Positions 35,716 to 44,095 of a DNA stretch of 64,000 bases are shown one piece after another. Location: assembly GCA_019695185.1 (NCBI GenBank), contig JAIBAN010000041.1, positions 1 through 64,000 on the forward strand, given 5' to 3'. The stretch is from Blastocatellia bacterium (GTDB taxonomy: Bacteria; Acidobacteriota; Blastocatellia; Chloracidobacteriales; Chloracidobacteriaceae). Numbering within the stretch: the stretch's first letter is position 1; each line of letters opens with the position of its first letter. A program made the translations under genes and the position numbers. The notes under the pieces were generated by a model. That model was not told the DNA's origin, ran no database searches, and saw nothing but the letters and a program-made list of their open reading frames with translations.

Positions 35716-36676
35716 CAGTCCTTTTTGCATATAAATCCGGTTCCCCCTCAGGCCGGGTTTTCCAGCGGCGATGAATCCACAGCCAATGATCTGGATGCCG
35801 CCGAATCATATTCTCAATCGCCTTCATAAACTGGGCCGTATTGACTTCGATATCCTGCTTTGGATCTCCTGTTTCAATCAGTTCCAGGGCCGGTTCGAAA
35901 TGCAACCGGTACTTTCCCAGCCTTTCATCCCAAATTAAAAAACCCGGCAGGACAGCCGCCTTGGTTCGCAGCGCCAGCGTTGCCAGCATCGGAGTTGAAC
36001 AAGCCGGGATGCCAAAAAAATCACAAAAAACCCCCTGATTGCGGACCATATTCAAATCCGCCAGAATGCCAACCGTTTCCCCTTTGCGAAGGGCCGTCAG
36101 AATGGCTCTGGTTGAACCCATTTTATCCAGGGTGCGGTTGCCCGAAGCCGTGCGATAGCGGTCCACCAACTGTTCCACCAATGGATTGTCAATCCGCCGG
36201 ACCACAATGCTCATCGGGTAGCCAAACAAAGCGTGGGCAAAGGCACTCAGCTCCCAAACCCCAAAATGGCCGGTGAGAAACAAAACCCCGTTCCCCTGCT
36301 CCCGCGCCTTTTGGTAATGTTCCAACCCGTCATATTCCACCAATCTTCCAATATTCCGGGAATTGAGTTTGGGCAATTGGCTGAACTCGCCCAGCAGTCG
36401 GCCTAAATTGGAACAGGCTTTGGCAGCAATGCGCTTTCGCTCAGGTTGATTTTTTTCCGGAAAAGCCAATTCCAAATTGCGATAGGCCACCCGGCGTAAC
36501 CGGGGGATGAAAGCGAATGCCAGCTTGGCAAACAGCCAGCCACAGTCCAGAGCCATCCGGCGGGGAAACCAGCCCAGCACCTTCAACAGGCTCCAAACCA
36601 CGCCATATTGCAGGTGAATCAAAAGACTGTGAGCTTTTGGCGGTGTGTTGTGAGCTTCAGCGGAGCTTTCTGACAT
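35708..36676 (-). CDS. LpxL/HtrB-family lysophospholipid acyltransferase
   Basis: 322 residues, the usual length. A single N-terminal membrane anchor region is followed by the acyltransferase core: the HX4E motif in FLTGHFGVWELSAFA near residue 137, GILADLNMVRNQGVF near residue 203, and the C-terminal WLWIHRRWKTRP. This family adds secondary acyl chains to lipid A or related glycolipids at the inner membrane. No other lipid A genes are near. The last residues KRTED and the stop are encoded by a GGACTGA repeat array, so the natural C-terminus seems to have been set or altered by that element. Confidence 0.9.
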   Translation of the reverse strand: MSESSAEAHNTPPKAHSLLIHLQYGVVWSLLKVLGWFPRRMALDCGWLFAKLAFAFIPRLRRVAYRNLELAFPEKNQPERKRIAAKACSNLGRLLGEFSQLPKLNSRNIGRLVEYDGLEHYQKAREQGNGVLFLTGHFGVWELSAFAHALFGYPMSIVVRRIDNPLVEQLVDRYRTASGNRTLDKMGSTRAILTALRKGETVGILADLNMVRNQGVFCDFFGIPACSTPMLATLALRTKAAVLPGFLIWDERLGKYRLHFEPALELIETGDPKQDIEVNTAQFMKAIENMIRRHPDHWLWIHRRWKTRPEGEPDLYAKRTED

Positions 36677-36846
36677 GAACCAGGAATATACTTTTTTCTG
36701 TGAAAATAACGTGGCTGAACTGAACAGAAACGTTTTTGTATTGGCACCTCTAACACAAAACCCAGGAAAAGCGGCCCATCCTAGTTCGAGAACCGCTTTC
36801 CGTCCACTGAAAAAGTGTTTCCCGCCTCAGGGATGGGAGGAATGAC

Positions 36847-36875
36847 TTGACAGTCCTGGGTTAGATGGGTAGCAT
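36847..36875 (+). promoter_or_regulatory. Candidate promoter of tRNA-Cys
   Basis: TTGACA at 36847-36852 and TAGCAT at 36870-36875 are separated by 17 bases. The -35 is a consensus match and the -10 matches four of six. The predicted start lies about 40 bases before the tRNA. Confidence 0.6.
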
Positions 36876-36921
36876 CGCACTCCCTCAACCAAACAACGCT
36901 TTTTGAGCGGCTTGACAATAC

Positions 36922-36996
<75 letters not shown>

Positions 36997-37091
36997 AATC
37001 TTTTCTCCCTTAAATAAAATCCGATTCTTCAGGTTCGGTGGCGGTCTTGTGTCAGGTTATGCCGGCCCGTGCGCTGCAAGCGGTCACACAG

Positions 37092-37120
37092 GTGGTGCGA
37101 GCAGTTGCCCCTCGCACCAC
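37092..37120. other. 10-bp perfect stem-loop between tRNA-Cys and the mutase gene
   Basis: GTGGTGCGAG (37092-37101) pairs exactly with CTCGCACCAC (37111-37120) around a 9-nt loop. It sits between convergent units. There is no T-run, so a Rho-independent terminator is not certain. Confidence 0.45.
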
Positions 37121-37170
37121 ACAGCTTCCGCAGGAAAAAACCAGCGCCGGTTCCAGGCTTGTCAACGAGG

Positions 37171-38784
37171 TTAAAAAACCACGGTTTCCCGGTATTCTCC
37201 AAACACCCGGCGCAGGCAATCGGAAATTTCCCCAACGGTTGCATAGGCTTCAACTGCCTTCAAAATCAACGGCATCAGGTTTTCCGTCCCTTTGGCAGCC
37301 CGCTCAATCGCATCCAACGCCCCATTGACAGTTTCCTGGTTACGGCGCGAACGAAGCGCCCGGAGCCGTTCGACCTGTTGCCGTTCAACTTCAGGGTCGA
37401 TGTGGAGAATCGGAATCGGGGCTTCCTCTTCCACGGTGAACCGGTTGACTCCAACCACAATGGATTCATTCAGTTCCACCGCCCGCTGATATTCAAACGC
37501 CGCCTGCTGAATTTCGCGTTGCGGATAGCCGCTTTCGATGGCGCTCAACATGCCGCCCATTTCATCTATTTTGCGAATGTAATCAAAGGCCCGTTGCTCC
37601 AGTTCGCTGGTCAGATACTCAATCAGGTGTGAACCGCCGAGCGGGTCGGCCACATCGGTTACGCCTGACTCGTAGCCAATCACCTGTTGCGTCCGGAGCG
37701 CCAGCCGGGCGGCCTCCTGCGTGGGAAGCCCAAGCGCTTCATCTTTGGAATTGGTATGCAGAGATTGGGTTCCGCCCAACACCGCGGCCAAAGCCTGAAT
37801 GGTCGTCCGGACCACGTTCACATCCGGTTGCTGGGCCGTCAGGGTGCTGCCGGCGGTTTGTGTGTGAAACCGGAGCATCCAGGATTTGGGGTCGGCGGCA
37901 CGGAACCGGTCACGCATGATTTGGGCCCACATGCGCCGTGCCGCCCGGAATTTGGCAACTTCCTCCAGCAGGTTATTATGAGCATTGAAGAAAAAGGAAA
38001 GGCGCGGGGCAAAGCGGTCCACCTCCAGCCCGGCAGCAATGGCAGATTCGACATAACAAATCCCGTCTGCCAGCGTAAAGGCGATTTCCTGTGCCGCCGT
38101 ACAGCCGGCCTCCCGAATGTGGTAACCGGAAATTGAAATCGTGTTCCAGTTTGGGACTTCCGCCGAGCAAAAGGCAAACAGGTCGGTAATCAATCGCAGT
38201 GAGGGCCGGGGCGGATAGATATAGGTTCCCCGTGCCATATACTCCTTTAAGATATCGTTCTGGACGGTGCCATTCAGTTGTTCCGGCCTGACGCCCTGCT
38301 TGCGGGCAACGGCGATGTAAAGTGCCAACAGCACCGGTGCCGTTGCATTGATGGTCATTGAAGTTGAAACCCGGTCCAGCGGAATCCCTTCAAAGAGCGT
38401 TTCCATGTCTTCCAACGAATCAATTGCCACGCCAACCTTCCCGACTTCCCCAAATGAAAGCGGGCTGTCGGAATCAAGGCCAATTTGGGTCGGCAGGTCA
38501 AAGGCAACAGACAGGCCGGTGGTGCCCTGGTCCAACAAATAGCGGTAACGCCGATTGGACTCGGCAGCAGTGGCAAACCCGGCGTATTGCCGCATGGTCC
38601 ATAAGCGGCCCCGGTACATCTCACCATAAATGCCCCGTGTGTAGGGGAAGGTACCGGGAACCGCGGTTCCATGCTCAGCCGGCAGCCGGTCCTGGTCCGT
38701 GTAACTGGACTTTAATTCAATACCGGAACTGGTTTTACGTTGAAGGGTTTGTTTTTTGGAGGTTGTGGTTTCGTTTTTTCCCAT
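37171..38784 (-). CDS. mcmA1: Methylmalonyl-CoA mutase large (catalytic) subunit
   Basis: 537 residues, the length of the catalytic subunit without the B12-binding domain. Characteristic sequences are present: [71 protein letters not shown] and [19 protein letters not shown]. The enzyme isomerises methylmalonyl-CoA and succinyl-CoA using adenosylcobalamin. The separate small subunit with the B12 domain is not in this window. Related isobutyryl- or ethylmalonyl-CoA mutases have similar catalytic subunits, so the exact substrate is likely but not proven, and the symbol is tentative. Confidence 0.9.
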   Translation of the reverse strand: MGKNETTTSKKQTLQRKTSSGIELKSSYTDQDRLPAEHGTAVPGTFPYTRGIYGEMYRGRLWTMRQYAGFATAAESNRRYRYLLDQGTTGLSVAFDLPTQIGLDSDSPLSFGEVGKVGVAIDSLEDMETLFEGIPLDRVSTSMTINATAPVLLALYIAVARKQGVRPEQLNGTVQNDILKEYMARGTYIYPPRPSLRLITDLFAFCSAEVPNWNTISISGYHIREAGCTAAQEIAFTLADGICYVESAIAAGLEVDRFAPRLSFFFNAHNNLLEEVAKFRAARRMWAQIMRDRFRAADPKSWMLRFHTQTAGSTLTAQQPDVNVVRTTIQALAAVLGGTQSLHTNSKDEALGLPTQEAARLALRTQQVIGYESGVTDVADPLGGSHLIEYLTSELEQRAFDYIRKIDEMGGMLSAIESGYPQREIQQAAFEYQRAVELNESIVVGVNRFTVEEEAPIPILHIDPEVERQQVERLRALRSRRNQETVNGALDAIERAAKGTENLMPLILKAVEAYATVGEISDCLRRVFGEYRETVVF

Positions 38785-38898
38785 AGCGACTTGTGAACCT
38801 GAAATGAATTGTGCTGCACCAAAAAAGCCTACTGGTCACGTGATATTGCCTTTGGTAGACTACCGCAGCCGTTCCAAAAAACAAATCCCGAACCGAAA

Positions 38899-39047
38899 AC
38901 TGCCAAACCATTTGCCATTTGCGATTTGCCAATTGAAACAGAGCGACCTCTGGCCAGGGCACTTTTCCGGGTTGGTTCGTTTCGACGAAACACAACCAGT
39001 CACAAACAGTTTTTCAAATGGCAAATGGCAAATCGCAAATGGCAGTT
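38899..39047. repeat. Inverted AAATGGC/AAATCGC heptamer arrays
   Basis: The left arm (38899-38930) reads AACTGCCAAACCATTTGCC and on through ATTTGCGATTTGCC. The right arm (39015-39047) has CAAATGGCAAATGGCAAATC and GCAAATGGCAGTT, largely its reverse complement. The spacer is about 85 bases. It fills the divergent gap before the GGDEF gene. Confidence 0.85.
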
Positions 39048-39085
39048 TGCCGTCTTTCCCCAAACCCAAAGGATGATGTGTTCAC

Positions 39086-41020
39086 ATGAGGAAACCATTT
39101 GAACGTACTTGGTATGGCCTGCCCTATTTGGTGTTCGTCTGGTTGTTTGGATTGGCAAGCCTGATTACCGTCTCGCTGCTGGTTGGACTTCAGGCAGTCT
39201 CGTTTCAGCAATTTACCAAAGTCGAGGCGGTTCCGGCTCTGGTGGGTCTGTTGTTGGTCATGCTTTGTGTATTCCTCCGGTACCAGCCGAAACACGCCCA
39301 TTCGCTGACTTCCGAGGATGCCCTGGCTGTTTGTATTGTACTTGTCTTTCGCACGGAAATCGCGGTGGTGGTGATGGGTATTGCAGCCATGCTGAATACC
39401 GTCAGCCAATTGACCAACCGTAAACTCCAGGAGGATGAAACCGGACCGTGGATTGCGTTTCTAGGTGAACTGCTCTTCCAGGGCGGAATGATTGCCTGCT
39501 CCACCATGGCCGGCAGCACGGTTTACAAAGCGATGAATGGGGGCGACTGGTCCCCGTTTACAATCCATGACTGGCGCAAGCTCGCCAGCATTTTGTTTGT
39601 TTATTGTACCATTCTGCTGGTTCGGTGGGCCCTCACCTTTGTCCATTCCTGGACGCGGGGCATACCGCTGGTTGAATACAGCCGGGGCGTCAGGGAACTG
39701 CAATCCTTTCAGGTATTTTTGCCTGAAGTGGCCAATGTTCTGATTTGTGTCGCCATGGCGAATGTTTATTTTGTTGATTGGCGAATCTGCATTTTTTTAG
39801 CCGTCGCCCAGATTGCTATTGTCGCCATGCTCAGTAATCAGAACCGGGTCACCCTGGAGTTGCAATCATCGGTGCTGGAACTCAAAATTGTGACCGGCAT
39901 CGGCAAGGCGCTTTCCACCGCTACTCAAACCCGCAAGGAACTGCTCAAAGCCCTCTATACCCAGGGAAAGGAACTTTTGGGAGCCGACTCGTTTGCCATT
40001 TATCTGTATCCGGAGGGAGCGGACGGCAAAGAGCGGAAAACCCTCCAACTCGCCGGGTTGGAATATGTGGTGCAGCACCGCGAGCACCGACGCCAATCCG
40101 ACCCTGGTAACACCGGACGGCTGGGCCGTTCGCCTGATGGGTCACCGTCAGGAAAATGGTCCAAGAATGACCCAATCCTTTCAAGCGGAAACTGGCCGAA
40201 AGTGACGGAAGAAGGCAAAACTGAAATTCCGGAAGAAAATGCCATTGGATTGGCTGAATGGTGTCTTGGTAAAGGCCGGGTGTTGCGCATTGACGACCTG
40301 AGTTCGCAGGCTTCTCTCTATGGATACAGTTGGTTGACCCGACAACTTCCTTTTCGGTCGTGGATGGGAGTTCCATTGGAGGCAAATAACCGCCCCCTCG
40401 GTGTCATCAGTGTTGCCAGCGAGTCCCGGCGGGCCTTTTCCGAACAAAATCAGGAGCTGCTCAAAGCCCTCAGTCAACAGGTGGTCAGCGCACTTGACAA
40501 TGCCCGGCTCTTTGAGTTGGCAACAGTAGACGGATTGACCGGACTCTTCAACTCACGTCATTTACGGCTCAAACTCGCCGAAGCATTTTCACAAGCCCAA
40601 AAAAACCAGAAACCACTCAGTATTATCATGGTTGACATTGATTATTTCAAAAAGTGCAACGACACCTATGGTCATGAAGTTGGGAATGAGGTTCTCAAAC
40701 ACGTGGCCGGAATTGTCCGAACCCGCCTGCGGGACACGGATTTAGCCGCCCGGTACGGAGGAGAGGAGTTCACCGTCCTCCTGCCCAACACACCTCCGGT
40801 GGGAGCGCTTGAAGTTGCCGAACGGCTCCGCTCGGCAGTCGAACATACTCCCGCCCCAACGGCTGCGGGGATGGTTTCAATCACCGTCAGTCTGGGCACG
40901 GCCACGTTCCCAACGATTCCAGTGGCTGACCAGGATGCCCTGCTGGCCGTGGCTGACAAAGCGCTGTATCAATCCAAACAGAACGGACGCAATCGTGTCA
41001 CCCAGACAACTGTTCTGTGA
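39086..41020 (+). CDS. Membrane GAF-GGDEF diguanylate cyclase
   Basis: 644 residues. The N-terminal 260 residues contain about seven hydrophobic helices (for example VFVWLFGLASLITVSLLVGL), so the protein sits in the inner membrane. A GAF domain follows (about 275-455), with a low-complexity, polar insert near 340-390. The GGDEF domain (about 480-640) has the active motif RYGGEEF with GGEEF at 558-562, and an inhibitory I-site RDTD five residues before it. It should make cyclic di-GMP with product inhibition. No EAL or HD-GYP domain is attached. AAAGGA lies upstream of the ATG. The signal sensed is unknown. Confidence 0.92.
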   Translation: MRKPFERTWYGLPYLVFVWLFGLASLITVSLLVGLQAVSFQQFTKVEAVPALVGLLLVMLCVFLRYQPKHAHSLTSEDALAVCIVLVFRTEIAVVVMGIAAMLNTVSQLTNRKLQEDETGPWIAFLGELLFQGGMIACSTMAGSTVYKAMNGGDWSPFTIHDWRKLASILFVYCTILLVRWALTFVHSWTRGIPLVEYSRGVRELQSFQVFLPEVANVLICVAMANVYFVDWRICIFLAVAQIAIVAMLSNQNRVTLELQSSVLELKIVTGIGKALSTATQTRKELLKALYTQGKELLGADSFAIYLYPEGADGKERKTLQLAGLEYVVQHREHRRQSDPGNTGRLGRSPDGSPSGKWSKNDPILSSGNWPKVTEEGKTEIPEENAIGLAEWCLGKGRVLRIDDLSSQASLYGYSWLTRQLPFRSWMGVPLEANNRPLGVISVASESRRAFSEQNQELLKALSQQVVSALDNARLFELATVDGLTGLFNSRHLRLKLAEAFSQAQKNQKPLSIIMVDIDYFKKCNDTYGHEVGNEVLKHVAGIVRTRLRDTDLAARYGGEEFTVLLPNTPPVGALEVAERLRSAVEHTPAPTAAGMVSITVSLGTATFPTIPVADQDALLAVADKALYQSKQNGRNRVTQTTVL

Positions 41021-41511
41021 ATGAATCATGCTCACTCCATTGCCGCTGACCGTCGGCGCGCCAGATTCCGCCCCGCCCGGCGGGTTGGGCACCATGTCCG
41101 GAAGTTGTATTATTGGTTGTATTTAGGCTTGCATATCCTTGAAAAAAGACGATATACTTGTAGGAACGGGCACTTGCGGAGTAATCCCCCAAAACAACAA
41201 TCAGTTGCACACAAAAGACCTTCTGACGATACTCCGCAACTTCAGATTTCGCGGAAACCGCATTTCAAACAGCCATTGCTTTGATTCCACACAACCATTG
41301 AATGGCCGTGTTGAGGGTTGTTCTGTTTTTCCACTCAAACGGGGATACCCGGCGGTTTTTACATTTCATAAGTACCAGGGCCTGAGTACAAACACGGGAT
41401 ATGTGCGCATTCCCGGTTTCCAACAACAATAAAATAATGTCCTACCGGACAACTGTGAATTCTCTGCTCACAGTTTGGCTTTCATGCTGATTTGCCTGAA
41501 GGAGTTTTCCA
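41021..41511. other. 491-base gap with candidate promoter and possible long leader
   Basis: No supported gene or heptamer array. Apart from the candidate promoter at 41129-41158 I see no riboswitch-like core or strong terminator. Short open frames in it lack credible starts. Confidence 0.4.
41129..41158 (+). promoter_or_regulatory. Candidate promoter upstream of the zinc-ribbon gene
   Basis: TTGCAT (41129-41134) and TATACT (41153-41158) are 18 bases apart; the -10 matches five of six. If used, the zinc-ribbon gene at 41512 would have a leader of about 345 bases. Confidence 0.45.
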
Positions 41512-42186
41512 ATGCTTAGTCGAGCAATTATGTACTGCTACAAATGCCATGCCCCGATGCAGTCCACAGCGCAAGCCTGTGAATATTGTGGGGCGTTCCG
41601 TCCGCGGAATAAACAGGAAAACCGCAACGAGCCCCGAAAAATCGTGTTGGCAGACCAATTTAACCATCGGGGACTGACGAGATGGAGCAAAAACCTGGGC
41701 CAATGGGAGGTCCGGGACCAAAAACTGATTGGCCGGGGAGGGACCCACTATTACGGTATTACTCACACCTACAGCTTTGATTCCCGAAAGGAATACACCT
41801 TTCGCGTCAATGCTCAGACCCGTGGAGCAACCGGATGTTTTGGTTTTATCAGCCCCAGCCTGGACTATGGAATTTACCTTTTCTTCCACCGGGAAGGGCA
41901 CTTTGACAAGCAGTTTGAATGCCGCTTTTGGCGCGGCGGCGACACGTACGACTTCATTACCCCACGCCATGAGGTCAACATGTCGTTTGGCGGCGAGCGT
42001 CGTTATGCCTTTAGCATCCGGCAAGGCGTGATTCGGATTTCTGTGGACAACCGGTTTCTGGAATCAGTGGATGTCACCCAGTTGTTGACTGGACGCTATC
42101 TGTTCAGCATGAGCAACTACAATCCCCCTACCAGCCAGCGTATCGCCGAACATATTTATTCGAAATTCCAGGTAACCGCCCCTTAA
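41512..42186 (+). CDS. Zinc-ribbon protein with a LamG-like beta-sandwich domain
   Basis: 224 residues. AAGGAG lies seven bases before ATG 41512, which decides the start over ATG 41530. The N-terminus is a zinc ribbon (MYCYKCHAPMQSTAQACEYC) with two CxxC pairs. Residues about 45-222 form a beta-rich domain with alternating aromatic strands (YTFRVNAQTRGATGCFGFIS, YGIYLFFHREGHFDKQFECR) that looks like a concanavalin/LamG-type sandwich. This is a fold guess from strand pattern. No catalytic residues are identified. No signal peptide or membrane helix. Function unknown. Confidence 0.8.
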   Translation: MLSRAIMYCYKCHAPMQSTAQACEYCGAFRPRNKQENRNEPRKIVLADQFNHRGLTRWSKNLGQWEVRDQKLIGRGGTHYYGITHTYSFDSRKEYTFRVNAQTRGATGCFGFISPSLDYGIYLFFHREGHFDKQFECRFWRGGDTYDFITPRHEVNMSFGGERRYAFSIRQGVIRISVDNRFLESVDVTQLLTGRYLFSMSNYNPPTSQRIAEHIYSKFQVTAP

Positions 42187-42295
42187 AGGACTGAGAACGG
42201 AAAAACAGAACTGAGGACTGAGGGCTGAGGAAAAGCCATTCTTTTCTGACATTACTCGCTGAAGGTTTTTTTCTCAGTCCTCAGTCCTCAGTCCT
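42187..42295. repeat. Inverted pair of GGACTGA heptamer arrays
   Basis: The left arm (about 42187-42230) has GGACTGA units interrupted by GAACGGAAAAACAGAACT. The right arm (42273-42295) is three units of TCAGTCC. It lies between convergent genes, and the right array abuts the stop codon of the glycine dehydrogenase gene. Confidence 0.9.
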
Positions 42296-43808
42296 ATTTC
42301 CCAGCTTTCCACCGCAGCACCGGATTCCGCGCCGCACTGACCTCATCCAACCGGGTCAAGCGGGCCCAGTGCGGAGCTGATTTGACCAGTTCCGGATCCT
42401 CGGCGCATTCGGCGGAAATGGACTTCATGGCATCAATAAACAAATCCAGTTCCTCCCGGCTCTCGCTTTCGGTTGGTTCAATCATAATGGCACCGGGTGC
42501 AATCAAAGGGAACGACATGGTTGGCGGATGAAACCCATAGTCAATCAGACGCTTGGCAATATCCGCGTTTTTGACTCCGTGCTGCTGCTGTCGTTTGTCC
42601 GAGAAAACGACTTCATGCAAAATCGGCCCGTCAAATGACATGTCATAGGCTTCGCTCAGATGATGCCGGACATAGTTGGCATTCAAAACCGCAGTTTCAG
42701 TGGCCATGCGCAGGCCATCCGGACCATGGGCGCGAATATATCCCAGGGCCCGGACCATCATGCCGAAATTTCCCAGGAAAAACCGTACTCGGCCAATTGA
42801 TTGGGGCCGGTCGTAATCAAGCCGAATTTGACCGTCAGCTTCCTGTTTCAGAACCGGATACGGCAAAAATGGCTCCAGCCCTTTCGCCACCAGCACCGGA
42901 CCGCAACCAGGACCGCCGCCGCCATGCGGGGTTGAAAAGGTTTTGTGCAGGTTGAGGTGCATCACATCAATGCCCATATCCCCTGGCCGGGTCACCCCGC
43001 ACATGGCGTTCATATTGGCCCCGTCCATATAGACATACCCGCCGCGCTCATGCACCAGGGCACAGATTTTTTCAATGTTTTCCTCAAACATCCCCAGAGT
43101 ATTGGGATTGGTCAACATGATAGCGGCCACCGAATCGTCCATCCGTTTTTCCAGCACCGCCATATCCGTCAGGCCACGCTCGTTTGAGGGAATCGTATCC
43201 ACTGAGAATCCGCATAAAACTGCGCTGGCCGGGTTGGTTCCATGGGCTGAATCCGGAATCAGCACCCGTTTCCGACCGGGTTCATTCCGGGCGGCTAAAG
43301 CAGCCCGAATCATCATCACCCCGGTCATTTCCCCATGAGCGCCGGCCGCCGGTTGCAGGGAAATGGCCGCCAAGCCGGTGATTTCCAGCAACTCTTCCTC
43401 CAGTTGGCGAATCAGGCGCAAATTCCCCTGGGTCAGCACCTCCGGAGCCAATGGATGGGTGCGGGCAAATCCGTCGAGCCGGGCGGCCCATTCGTTAAAC
43501 TTGGGATTGTATTTCATGGTACAGGAACCAAGGGGGAACATTCCGGTATCAGTTCCATAATTCCACGTTGAAATCCGGGTGTAATGGCGGACAACTTCCG
43601 GTTCCGCGACTTCAGGCATTCCTTCCAGGTCATCCGTCCGGAGCAAAGCAGCCGGCAATAATTCTTGAACCGGGATTTCCGGAACATCGCTCGGCGGCAA
43701 GTCAAAAGCCCGGCTTCCCGGACGGGACTTTTCAAAGATCAGACCTTCATTTTGGCTGATGTGAGTTCGGACTTTTCGAATCCGATGGTGTTTTGACGTT
43801 TCTGACAT
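42294..43808 (-). CDS. gcvPB: Glycine dehydrogenase (decarboxylating) subunit 2
   Basis: 504 residues, the length of the split-type P-protein beta subunit. The pyridoxal-phosphate lysine is in NLHKTFSTPHGGGGPGCGPV, with PDSAHGTNPASA and YMDGANMNAMCG upstream and the N-terminal TRISTWNYGTDTGMFPLGSC. Together with subunit 1 it forms the P-protein of the glycine cleavage system, which decarboxylates glycine and passes the aminomethyl group to the H-protein. Subunit 1, H and T genes are not adjacent here, so the system is probably spread or encoded upstream outside the window. GAGG lies seven bases before the ATG. Confidence 0.95.
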   Translation of the reverse strand: MSETSKHHRIRKVRTHISQNEGLIFEKSRPGSRAFDLPPSDVPEIPVQELLPAALLRTDDLEGMPEVAEPEVVRHYTRISTWNYGTDTGMFPLGSCTMKYNPKFNEWAARLDGFARTHPLAPEVLTQGNLRLIRQLEEELLEITGLAAISLQPAAGAHGEMTGVMMIRAALAARNEPGRKRVLIPDSAHGTNPASAVLCGFSVDTIPSNERGLTDMAVLEKRMDDSVAAIMLTNPNTLGMFEENIEKICALVHERGGYVYMDGANMNAMCGVTRPGDMGIDVMHLNLHKTFSTPHGGGGPGCGPVLVAKGLEPFLPYPVLKQEADGQIRLDYDRPQSIGRVRFFLGNFGMMVRALGYIRAHGPDGLRMATETAVLNANYVRHHLSEAYDMSFDGPILHEVVFSDKRQQQHGVKNADIAKRLIDYGFHPPTMSFPLIAPGAIMIEPTESESREELDLFIDAMKSISAECAEDPELVKSAPHWARLTRLDEVSAARNPVLRWKAGK

Positions 43809-43823
43809 GAAGACCTCAATGTA

Positions 43824-43911
43824 GGGGTTCAGAGTTTGAGAGTTCAGGGTTCAGGGTCTTTGCGAGGCCTGGGAGACTTGGGAGGCTTGAGCGGCTTGGA
43901 AGCCTTGAGCG
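43824..43911. repeat. Single-armed CAGGGTT and CTTGGGAGG-type array
   Basis: Degenerate CAGAGTT/CAGGGTT units (43825-43857) run into 9-nt type units (TTGGGAGGCTTGAGCGGCTT). No matching reverse-complement array was found near it, so it looks like half of an element or a fusion of two types. Confidence 0.7.
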
Positions 43912-44009
43912 TAAAACAGACGCCCAATGCTCAATTGAAAAGGCCAGCACCCCAAAGCCCGCCTATTCTGCCCTGATTCAGGCTGCCCTTTCAATCTCTT
44001 TTGCAGGAA

Positions 44010-44046
44010 GAAAAAAAGAGAGATTTCAATTTGCACTGAAATCTCC
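44010..44046 (-). terminator. Rho-independent terminator of the CtpA-type protease gene
   Basis: Read on the minus strand, GAGATTTCA pairs with TGAAATCTC (nine pairs, 8-nt loop) and is followed by TCTTTTTTTC. It lies 50 bases past the protease stop. Stem at 44020-44028 and 44037-44045. Confidence 0.88.
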
Positions 44047-44095
44047 CTTGGTTTTGTTACCAGACTGTTTTTTCAGCAGGAATCCTTGGTAGCCG

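Noticed and set aside
41139-41432. Small 97-codon open frame in the gap before the zinc-ribbon gene
   Set aside because: Starts at a TTG without a ribosome-binding site, overlaps the candidate promoter, and has no family features.
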